Shown: positions 1 to 5,033 of the stretch, one piece after another
Position numbering within the stretch: position 1 is the first letter of the stretch
Layout: every line of letters starts with the position of its first letter
Origin: an uncultured Lachnospiraceae bacterium
GTDB taxonomy: Bacteria; Bacillota_A; Clostridia; Lachnospirales; Lachnospiraceae
Direction of reading: 5' to 3'
DNA: 5,033 nt
Assembly (NCBI GenBank): GCA_949957035.1
Contig: CATLIP010000184.1
Coordinates: 1 to 5,033, forward strand
The notes under the pieces: generated by a model
Databases searched by the model: none
The model's input: the letters and a program-made list of their open reading frames with translations, nothing else
What the model was told of the DNA's origin: nothing
Translations under genes and position numbers: made by a program

Positions 1-30
1 AATAGAAACGCAGGAAGGACGTGCAGGGAA

Positions 31-579
31 ATGAGTAAGGCAATTGGAATGGTAGAATATAAGACTGTTTCAGCGGGCGTCGTGGCGGCGGACGCCATGG
101 TAAAGACCTCTGAAGTCAGTATCATCGAAGCACAGACCGTATGTCCGGGAAAATATATTGTGATTATTTCAGGTGATTTAAGCGCCGTGAATGCGGCGGT
201 GGAGACTGCCAGGACGCAGCATGGCATGCACCTGATCAACAGCTTCGTACTCGGGAACCCCCATAAGTCCATTTTTCCGGCTATCTATGGGGCAACAGAG
301 ATTGAAGATGTGTCCGCCCTTGGGATCATGGAGACTTATGACGCGGCTTCCATTATCGTGGCGGCGGACGAGGCCGCCAAGACGGCGATCGTTGATCTGA
401 TCGAACTGCGGGTAGCCCGGGGGATGTGCGGCAAATCATATCTGATGCTCACTGGTGAAGTGGCGGCGGTGGAAGCGGCGATTGCGCGGGCAAAATCTGC
501 GGCGGCGAAGGATGGGATGTATCTGGATTCCTCCGTGATTGCACATCCAGACGCACAGATCCGCGAGGCGATATTATAG
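31..579 (+). CDS. pduT: Tandem-domain BMC shell protein, PduT-like (probable Fe-S trimer)
   Basis: This gene encodes a 182-aa structural protein of a bacterial microcompartment shell. Two BMC domains sit in tandem, roughly residues 3-88 (opening AIGMVEYKTVSAG) and 96-180 (opening ALGIMETYDAAS), which is the layout of PduT (about 184 aa). Such proteins form pseudohexameric trimers that tile the shell facets. Cys38 lies in a TVCPGKY motif; in characterised PduT the cysteine at this same position binds a [4Fe-4S] cluster at the trimer's central pore, so electron transfer or cluster transport across the shell is likely. A second cysteine is Cys133 (GMCGKS). The ATG is preceded by AGGAAGG at 12-18, a rather long spacing of 12 nt; a weaker GGGA lies too close. 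The gene is followed by a terminator, so it is probably the last gene of a BMC operon extending upstream. The enzymes of that compartment are not in view, so its substrate cannot be named. Family assignment is firm; the symbol is by similarity only. Confidence 0.93.
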   Translation: MSKAIGMVEYKTVSAGVVAADAMVKTSEVSIIEAQTVCPGKYIVIISGDLSAVNAAVETARTQHGMHLINSFVLGNPHKSIFPAIYGATEIEDVSALGIMETYDAASIIVAADEAAKTAIVDLIELRVARGMCGKSYLMLTGEVAAVEAAIARAKSAAAKDGMYLDSSVIAHPDAQIREAIL

Positions 580-612
580 AGGGATTTTCTGGTTGTCAGT
601 TATGGCAAAAAA

Positions 613-686
613 GGGACGGTTGGGAGAAACTGTTTCCGGGCAATGTAAAGCCCGGATATGGGGTTTCCTGACCGGTTCTTTTTTTT
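613..686 (+). terminator. Structured intrinsic terminator after the BMC gene
   Basis: An apical stem CCGGGC (636-641) / GCCCGG (650-655) has an 8-nt loop. It is enclosed by GAAAC (626-630) pairing with GTTTC (663-667), then CGGTT (617-621) with GACCG (670-674, one G-U pair), and possibly GGG (613-615) with TTC (676-678). A run of eight T residues (679-686) follows directly. The long interrupted stem plus T-run fits a rho-independent terminator ending the BMC operon and insulating the downstream regulator gene. Pairing was done by eye without energy calculation. Confidence 0.75.
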
Positions 687-692
687 GGGGGA

Positions 693-721
693 TTTTCTTT
701 TGAGAGGTTTGGATGTATAAT
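693..721 (+). promoter_or_regulatory. Probable promoter of the DeoR-family gene
   Basis: A perfect TATAAT -10 hexamer occupies 716-721. At 17-bp spacing the -35 position is TTTTCT (693-698), a poor match to TTGACA; a better-looking TTGAGA (700-705) is only 10 bp away and unsuitable. The weak -35 suggests a modest promoter. Transcription would begin near 728, inside the palindrome described next, and the gene start lies about 47 nt further on. Confidence 0.55.
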
Positions 722-735
722 ATCTGTGTCAGATA
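721..735. promoter_or_regulatory. Candidate operator palindrome at the DeoR-gene promoter
   Basis: TATCTG-TGT-CAGATA is a perfect 6-bp inverted repeat with a 3-nt spacer. It begins at the last base of the -10 box and covers the predicted transcription start, a position where a bound repressor would block initiation. Autoregulation by the adjacent DeoR-family protein is the simplest reading, but short palindromes also arise by chance and no second copy was found in the window by eye. Confidence 0.4.
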
Positions 736-758
736 AGTAGATTACCTATGTAAGATGT

Positions 759-764
759 AAGGAG
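759..764 (+). promoter_or_regulatory. Ribosome-binding site that decides the DeoR-gene start
   Basis: AAGGAG at 759-764 lies 1 nt before the ATG at 766, far too close to serve it, but 10 nt before the in-frame ATG at 775. The protein from 775 begins MLAIERRNEIL, which is the normal DeoR-family N-terminus. Start 775 is therefore preferred over 766. Confidence 0.8.
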
Positions 765-774
765 AATGGTTGAT

Positions 775-1539
775 ATGCTGGCAATAGAGAGAAGAAATGA
801 GATATTGGAAAAGCTGCAGCTGGAACGCCGGGTGGTGGTAAGCGAGCTGAGCCAGTTCTACGGCGTGTCGGAAGAGACGATCCGCAAGGATCTGGAGAAG
901 CTGGTCAATGAGGGCTTCGCAGTCAAGAGCTACGGAGGGGCGGTCATTAATGAGAATTCTTCCATAGACCTTCCCTTCAATGTCCGGAAGAACCGGAACG
1001 TAATCGAGAAGCAGCGTATTGCGAAGCTGGTGGAGGGCATGGTGGCGGACGGGGAGAGCATTATACTGGACGCAAGCTCTACGGCGGTGTACATTGCGAA
1101 AGCATTGAAGGATAAGAAGAACTTGACTGTAATCACGAATTCCATTGAGATCGTGATTGAACTGCTGGACAAGCCGGACTGGAAGGTATTCTCCACCGGA
1201 GGGGCGTCCAGGGAGGGATCTTTTGCGCTGGTAGGCCCGCAGACGGACAGGATGCTTCAGATGTACCATGCAGACAAGGCGTTCGTATCCTGCAAGGGAT
1301 TTGACCTGCATGCCGGATTTACGGACTCGGACGAGCTGCATGCCAATAACAAAAAGACTATGCTGCTGTCGGCAAAGGAGAAGATCCTGGCTGTGGACGC
1401 AAGCAAGTTTGGGAAGACGGCGTTTACGGCAGTGGGATTTCTCAGGGATATCACGTCTGTGGTGACAGATAAAAAGCCGGAAGAAGAATGGCTTCGGGCA
1501 TTGGAGGAAGCCGGGGTCACATGCCTGTACCCGGAATAA
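775..1539 (+). CDS. DeoR/GlpR-family transcriptional regulator
   Basis: This 254-aa protein is a cytoplasmic DNA-binding regulator of sugar metabolism. An N-terminal DeoR winged helix-turn-helix (about residues 6-57) carries the recognition helix VSEETIRKDLEKL (31-43), very close to the family signature. The C-terminal DeoRC effector domain (about 75-232) resembles a ribose-5-phosphate isomerase fold and shows the expected conserved elements: LDASST (98-103), TNS (121-123), TGG (141-143), VGP (153-155), CKGFD (173-177), DSDE (184-187), KK (193-194) and DASKFG (208-213). Members usually bind a phosphorylated sugar or related intermediate and are repressors, sometimes activators. Length is normal for the family (about 250 aa) and nothing is truncated. 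The ATG at 775 is chosen over 766 on ribosome-binding-site spacing. Its position just after a BMC shell gene suggests it controls that pathway, but the intervening terminator and its own promoter make it a separate unit. The inducer cannot be read from sequence. Confidence 0.93.
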   Translation: MLAIERRNEILEKLQLERRVVVSELSQFYGVSEETIRKDLEKLVNEGFAVKSYGGAVINENSSIDLPFNVRKNRNVIEKQRIAKLVEGMVADGESIILDASSTAVYIAKALKDKKNLTVITNSIEIVIELLDKPDWKVFSTGGASREGSFALVGPQTDRMLQMYHADKAFVSCKGFDLHAGFTDSDELHANNKKTMLLSAKEKILAVDASKFGKTAFTAVGFLRDITSVVTDKKPEEEWLRALEEAGVTCLYPE

Positions 1540-1561
1540 AAAGAGAGAATGCAATAGGGTC

Positions 1562-1602
1562 GAAGAATCCCACAGGATCAGGTGGGATTCTTCCTTTTCT
1601 TT
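1562..1602 (+). terminator. Perfect-stem intrinsic terminator of the DeoR gene, at the convergent junction
   Basis: GAAGAATCCCAC (1562-1573) pairs perfectly over 12 bp with GTGGGATTCTTC (1582-1593) around an 8-nt loop, and a T-rich tail CTTTTCTTT (1594-1602) follows. This is a classic rho-independent terminator on the plus strand, 22 nt after the DeoR-family stop. It also lies 16 nt beyond the end of the minus-strand kinase frame, but in that direction no T-run directly follows the stem (TTTTTA comes about 20 nt later), so it is at best a weak terminator for the kinase transcript. Confidence 0.9.
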
Positions 1603-1609
1603 CAAGCCG

Positions 1610-2086
1610 TCAGGGAATCCGTATCTCCACTTCCGTACCGCTTCCAAGGGTACTGCTGTATTTCAGCCCATATTCCGCCCCATACATCAGCTGCATTCTT
1701 CGGTGGGTATTATATACGGCAATGCTGGAGCCGGAACGTTTGGGCATGGCTTTCTTCTCGGAAAGGATGTTTTTCAGTTCCTCAGGCGCAATTCCGATAC
1801 CGTCGTCCGAGATCAGGATCACAATGCCGTGTTCCTCCTGCCATCCGGTCAGGACGATGGTTCCCTTCTTTTCTTCTTTTTCCATGATTCCGTGAAGAAT
1901 GGAATTCTCCACGACAGGCTGGAACGTCAGCTTGGGAATCGCATGCTCCATCAGCTCGTCCGGCATGTCCACAATGAAATCAATATTATCGTCAAAACGC
2001 ATATTCTGGAGCGTTACATAGATCGTCACATGCTCCAGTTCATCCTGAATCGTACTCCACGACTGTTTGCGGCTCAAGGTCAGTTT
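1610..2086 (-). pseudogene. C-terminal ATPase part of the YesM-type histidine kinase, cut off by an in-frame TAG
   Basis: This stretch continues the kinase frame directly after the TAG at 2089-2087, without a frameshift, and ends at TGA (1612-1610). It starts KLTLSRKQSW, completes the helical His-kinase region, and contains an HATPase_c domain. The N box reads PVVENSILHG, the G1 box SDDGIGI, the G2 region GSSIAVYN (alanine where a glycine is often seen), and the end LGSGTEVEIRIP. All ATP-binding elements of a working YesM-type kinase are therefore present, so the stretch shows little decay. The earliest possible internal start is TTG at 2077, but no purine-rich ribosome-binding site precedes it. 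Independent translation is therefore doubtful unless ribosomes read through or restart after the stop. Alternatives are a recent nonsense mutation, a separately translated ATPase subunit, or a base error. Domain assignment is firm; expression is unknown. Confidence 0.8.
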
Positions 2087-2089
2087 CTA
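2087..2089 (-). other. In-frame amber stop interrupting the histidine kinase
   Basis: On the minus strand the codons read TCC AGA TGC TAG AAA CTG ACC TTG, giving S R C stop K L T L. Both flanks are in one frame and together form a normal-length YesM-type kinase (604 codons with the stop counted as one position). In relatives this spot usually carries two aromatic or large hydrophobic residues (LSRFY-like), so both the Cys and the stop are unexpected; TAT or TAC to TAG is a one-base change. Confidence 0.85.
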
Positions 2090-3433
2090 GCATCTGGAAA
2101 GATTCTGGATGGCAACGGATACCTCATGGGACCGTCCCTGCTGGGACAGCCAGTTGATCATGTCCATGGTGTTGTAGAGAAAATGCGGGTTCATCTGGGC
2201 CTGCAGGGAATGGAATTCCGCAATCCTCAGATCCTCCGCCGCCTTCGCCCGTTCCTCCACCAAGTCATGTATCATATGGGTCATATAATTATAAGAATCC
2301 ACCAGTTCGCCAATCTCGTCCTGGACATTGGAATCCGGAAGAGCCACCGGAAGATCCTGGCGGCAGAGGGTCATCTGGTTAATGACGGTAGAGAGCCGGT
2401 TGGTTATGGAGCGGGAGAGAAAATTGGCAATCAGGAACGCTGCAAGGATACATCCCAGATAGATCATCAGGAGCGCGCACATAAAGAGCTGGCTCTTTGC
2501 AATCAGCGGTTTTGAGGGGATCGCCACTACCATGTACCAGTCGGTGTTCTTAATGCGGTTGAATCCGGCGTAAACCTCCTCGTCAAGAATGGTTTTCGTA
2601 ATAAAGTTATTAGACGACATGACCGAATCCTGTACTGTGCCGTAGCTGAAATGGTAGGTTCCGGACAAGGCAATGTCCGTTGTGGCGACAATGCTTTCCC
2701 GCTCGTTAATCAGATAGGCCACACTGCTGTTGGAACTTAAGTTGTCCCTAAGGATATTGTCCAGACGGTCTTTTGAAAAATAAATGGCAAGAAAGACCGT
2801 GACCCAGTCCCCGTTATAGACCGCCCTGCTTTTGGAAATATATGCGATGTCCCCATAATATTCCGTCTCATAGGTGCTGAGATAAAAGGCAGGGCAGAAG
2901 AGTCCATTCTTTGCCGGAAGGCCGGCGAAGATCCCATGCCAGTAAGTCCGGCGCGCGCGGTCCAGAGGTTCTGCGACGCTGCGCACGGAGCTTTTTGAGA
3001 AAACGGGATCACTGTCAGGAATATCCAGATAAAGATGGATGTCCTTGATTAGTTCCTGGCCTTTCAGTCTCTGTATGTTCTGTTCAAAGTCCCCGGCCTC
3101 TTTGGTATCGGCAAGCTCTTCTAAGGATTCCGTGCGGGCAGGGTTCAGCAATTTTTGATAAAAGTTGTGTTCGGTAAGGCGCGAGTGGGCAGAGAGGATG
3201 TCAGACACCGACGCTTCAATCAGGGGGGCAGTCTGTATAGCCGTCTCCTGCTCGTTTCGGACGGTATCGGATACGACCATGCCATAGATTCTAAAAAAGA
3301 AAAACAGCATGATGGCGGCCATGGGGAGCGTCACGATGACAAGGTGGGTAATGGTCAGCTTGGTCTGCAGCCGCAGGTTGTTATATCTTAGTGGACGGAG
3401 TCTGCCCGGCCCGGCAGGTAAAAATGGTCTCAT
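2087..3433 (-). CDS. YesM-type sensor histidine kinase, N-terminal part (sensor, HAMP, phosphoacceptor)
   Basis: This 448-aa product is the front part of a membrane sensor kinase. Residues about 27-50 form a first membrane segment (TLPMAAIMLFFFFRIYG). A long extracellular region (about 55-310) ends NTDWYMVVAIPSKPL, typical of a Cache-like ligand-binding domain. A second membrane segment (about 315-338) is followed by a HAMP linker (about 339-391) and a His_kinase region with QAQMNPHFLYN, where His417 is the expected phosphorylation site. The chain stops at an in-frame TAG 31 residues after His417, before the ATP-binding domain, so on its own it could be phosphorylated but could not phosphorylate. 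The ATG is supported by AAGGAG at 3449-3444 (10-nt spacing). That site overlaps the stop of the upstream response-regulator gene, so the pair is probably translationally coupled. The partner is almost certainly that regulator; relatives mostly sense carbohydrates or their binding proteins, but the ligand here is unknown. A full-length kinase would be about 603-604 aa, normal for the family. Confidence 0.85.
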   Translation of the reverse strand: MRPFLPAGPGRLRPLRYNNLRLQTKLTITHLVIVTLPMAAIMLFFFFRIYGMVVSDTVRNEQETAIQTAPLIEASVSDILSAHSRLTEHNFYQKLLNPARTESLEELADTKEAGDFEQNIQRLKGQELIKDIHLYLDIPDSDPVFSKSSVRSVAEPLDRARRTYWHGIFAGLPAKNGLFCPAFYLSTYETEYYGDIAYISKSRAVYNGDWVTVFLAIYFSKDRLDNILRDNLSSNSSVAYLINERESIVATTDIALSGTYHFSYGTVQDSVMSSNNFITKTILDEEVYAGFNRIKNTDWYMVVAIPSKPLIAKSQLFMCALLMIYLGCILAAFLIANFLSRSITNRLSTVINQMTLCRQDLPVALPDSNVQDEIGELVDSYNYMTHMIHDLVEERAKAAEDLRIAEFHSLQAQMNPHFLYNTMDMINWLSQQGRSHEVSVAIQNLSRC

Positions 3434-3443
3434 CAGTGATATT

Positions 3444-3449
3444 CTCCTT
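3444..3449 (-). promoter_or_regulatory. Kinase ribosome-binding site overlapping the response-regulator stop
   Basis: On the minus strand the response regulator ends GGA TAA GGAG: the TAA at 3450-3448 shares bases with the AAGGAG (3449-3444) that precedes the kinase ATG at 3433. Only 14 nt separate the two genes. This supports one transcript and coupled translation of the pair, and fixes the kinase start. Confidence 0.8.
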
Positions 3450-5016
3450 ATCCAAGCATTTTCTCCCGGTATTTAGAAGGAGTCAGCCCCGTAAATTTCT
3501 TAAAGCTCTTGCTGAAATAATTTCCGTTCGTATAGCCTACTTTGTAGGAGATGTCGGCGATCTGATATCTGGCGTCCTCTAAAAGCGACATGGCCTTTTC
3601 CATACGGTATTCCGTAAGATACTGGTTCAAAGTCTGCCCGGTCTGCGCTTTGAAATATGTGCAGACGTAGGAGGCGGACAGATTTACGTGGGCGCTGATG
3701 TCTTTGATGGACAGAAGGTCGCTTGCGTAGTGTCTGGCAATATAATCCTTAATCATAAAAATCGTGTGATCCTCCGGAACATGGGAAGCCATCTGCCGGA
3801 ACAAAAACTCCGTATCCTTTTTTAAGGCAAGGTGAAGTTCTTCATATGTAAAACAGTTCTCCAGAAACTCAATAATGCTTCCGCCTAAGATAGAGTCCGA
3901 AGCCTTGGCGGGAAGCTTTAGCTTCTTGCGGCTTTCACTCAGAATCTGGAACAGCTTGTAGTAAATATCCTTGACCTGGTTGGACAGCATATGGCAGTTC
4001 CGGTCGTATTTCCCGTGAAGGCTGCCAAGGAAAAGAAAGCACCGCTCCTTATCTTTGGCTGCCAGCGAGTCTGCAAACATCTTGTTCTCTGATTCAATGT
4101 CTGCAGGCGCTTCCACGACCAAAGAAGAAGTATCCACATCCTTGGAGTCAAGCAGGGAGCCGGCCGGAAAGAAGAAGCTGCTCTGCATGGCGACCACGGC
4201 AGACGTATATGAGGCGTGTACTTTTGTGATTCCGCACGCAGCCTCCCCCCGGCTTATGAAAAAGGAACCGAGAGGCCCGAACTGTTCTTTCAGAAAAATG
4301 TCTATGGAAGAGAGCACGACCGAAGACGGGGCATTGCTTCCCATAATATGGAACACATGATAGATATCATGCATTCTTATGTAAAAAGAACGCAGATGAT
4401 AATTCTTGAGAAAATCCTCAAGATTCTCCCGCACCTCCTTGATCAGCACGGATATAGGTTCATTGGTCTTTAGTTTGACGATATAAGTGATAAAGCTGCA
4501 GCCAGGAACCAGACGAAGGGACAGCTCCCCCGCAAGGGCATCGATCTTCTCCTGATTATCCTTATAAGGCTTCGTCAGAAGCAGCGCCAGGTTAGAGGCG
4601 GTTTCCATGGACAGGAGGTCTTCGTTCTGCCGGGAAAGTAAAAGGCGCTGGCGGCGCTTGACGGCTTCTGCGACAGTCGCCCTGACCGCTTCTAAATCCA
4701 GCGGCTTTTCAACATAGTCAACGGCATTCAGACGGATGGCGGCTTTTAAGTATTCTTTATCGGAATAGCCGCTCATGAAAATAATTTCCGTGTCCGGCAA
4801 AAGCGAAGACAATTTCTCGATCATTTCGATGCCGTTGAGCCTTGGCATACGGATATCTGACAGGATGACGTCCGGTTTCTGCAGCCTTGCAATATGCAAA
4901 GCACGAAGCCCGTCGTCTGCCTGAAAGATCTGGCTGATTCCCAGGCTTTCCCAGTCTATGGAAGAAATCAGGCCTTCCCGTGTCAATCCTTCATCGTCGG
5001 CAATCAGCAGTTTCAT
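3448..5016 (-). CDS. YesN-type response regulator, receiver plus AraC-family DNA-binding domain
   Basis: This 522-aa cytoplasmic transcription regulator is the partner of the downstream sensor kinase. The N-terminal receiver domain (about 1-120) has all key residues: the acidic pair Asp7-Asp8 (IADDEG), the phosphoacceptor Asp54 (LSDIRMP), the switch Ser82 (FMSGYSD) and Lys104 (YVEKPLD). A middle region (about 140-405) without a recognisable catalytic motif is typical in length of YesN-type proteins. The C-terminus (about 420-522) is an AraC-type double helix-turn-helix: the first motif is around LLSIKDISAHVNLSASYVC, the second around IADISYKVGYTNGNYFSKSF, ending with the signature GLTPSKYRE. 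Phosphorylation would be expected to promote DNA binding and activation of carbohydrate uptake or breakdown genes. The ATG at 5016 is well supported by AGGAAGG about 7 nt upstream; the window ends at 5033, so its promoter is not visible. The gene looks intact, in contrast to its kinase. Family assignment is firm; targets are unknown. Confidence 0.95.
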   Translation of the reverse strand: MKLLIADDEGLTREGLISSIDWESLGISQIFQADDGLRALHIARLQKPDVILSDIRMPRLNGIEMIEKLSSLLPDTEIIFMSGYSDKEYLKAAIRLNAVDYVEKPLDLEAVRATVAEAVKRRQRLLLSRQNEDLLSMETASNLALLLTKPYKDNQEKIDALAGELSLRLVPGCSFITYIVKLKTNEPISVLIKEVRENLEDFLKNYHLRSFYIRMHDIYHVFHIMGSNAPSSVVLSSIDIFLKEQFGPLGSFFISRGEAACGITKVHASYTSAVVAMQSSFFFPAGSLLDSKDVDTSSLVVEAPADIESENKMFADSLAAKDKERCFLFLGSLHGKYDRNCHMLSNQVKDIYYKLFQILSESRKKLKLPAKASDSILGGSIIEFLENCFTYEELHLALKKDTEFLFRQMASHVPEDHTIFMIKDYIARHYASDLLSIKDISAHVNLSASYVCTYFKAQTGQTLNQYLTEYRMEKAMSLLEDARYQIADISYKVGYTNGNYFSKSFKKFTGLTPSKYREKMLG

Positions 5017-5033
5017 GTCTATTCCTTCCTCTC
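5017..5033 (-). promoter_or_regulatory. Ribosome-binding site of the response regulator
   Basis: On the minus strand AGGAAGG, about 7 nt before the ATG at 5016, is a good Shine-Dalgarno match and confirms the start just inside the window edge. Confidence 0.75.

Noticed and set aside
766..774. Upstream ATG for the DeoR-family gene
   Set aside because: AAGGAG ends 1 nt before it, too close for initiation, and the family N-terminus begins at the ATG at 775.
742..1647. 301-codon open frame on the minus strand opposite the DeoR gene
   Set aside because: It is exactly antisense to a firmly recognised gene, has no family-like motif, is rich in Arg, His and Leu as shadow frames are, and runs through the terminator hairpin.
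2077..2086. Programmed frameshift as the explanation for the split kinase
   Set aside because: The codons before and after the TAG are in the same frame, so no frameshift is needed to join the two parts.
2087..2089. TAG read as pyrrolysine
   Set aside because: Pyrrolysine is rare in Firmicutes and known mainly in methylamine methyltransferases; nothing in the window indicates the pyl machinery, and the position is not catalytic.
1703..2515. 270-codon open frame on the plus strand opposite the kinase
   Set aside because: It lies opposite the conserved HAMP, His-kinase and ATPase motifs, has no ribosome-binding site or known domain, and reads as a shadow frame.
1..5033. CRISPR array, tRNA, rRNA or insertion sequence
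   Set aside because: No regularly spaced repeats, cloverleaf-like sequence, transposase motif or terminal inverted repeats were seen on reading; nearly all of the window is explained by four genes.

Overview
The window looks like a stretch of a Clostridia-type Firmicutes chromosome. The grounds are strong AAGGAG ribosome-binding sites, a YesM/YesN-type two-component pair, a DeoR-type sugar regulator and a bacterial microcompartment (BMC) shell gene; a gut-type Lachnospiraceae member is plausible. That assignment is inference from gene style, not from a marker gene.

Layout: positions 31-579 (+) encode a tandem-domain BMC shell protein of the PduT type, probably the last gene of a BMC operon that lies mostly upstream of the window. 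It is followed by a structured intrinsic terminator (613-686). A promoter with a perfect TATAAT -10 box and a 15-bp palindrome (721-735) then lead into a DeoR/GlpR-family regulator (775-1539, +), which ends at a perfect 12-bp terminator hairpin (1562-1593). From the opposite side, on the minus strand, come a YesN-type response regulator with an AraC-type DNA-binding domain (5016-3448) and, 14 nt downstream and probably translationally coupled, a YesM-type membrane histidine kinase (start 3433). The two transcription units converge at about 1600.

The main surprise is in the kinase. Its reading frame is continuous in a single frame from 3433 to 1610, but an in-frame TAG at 2089-2087 divides it exactly between the phosphoacceptor-histidine region and the ATP-binding domain. 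As written, the first product (448 aa) has the sensor, HAMP and His417 but no ATPase. The ATPase half (about 158 codons) remains well conserved but has no visible ribosome-binding site of its own. This is either a recent pseudogene, a readthrough or split kinase, or a base error.

Working model (inference): the DeoR regulator senses a phosphorylated sugar or sugar-derived metabolite and controls itself and possibly the adjacent BMC genes. The two-component pair would sense an extracellular ligand, typically a carbohydrate in this family, and control a nearby or distant uptake/catabolic operon. No completely novel system is evident; the interrupted kinase next to a BMC locus is the point most worth following.
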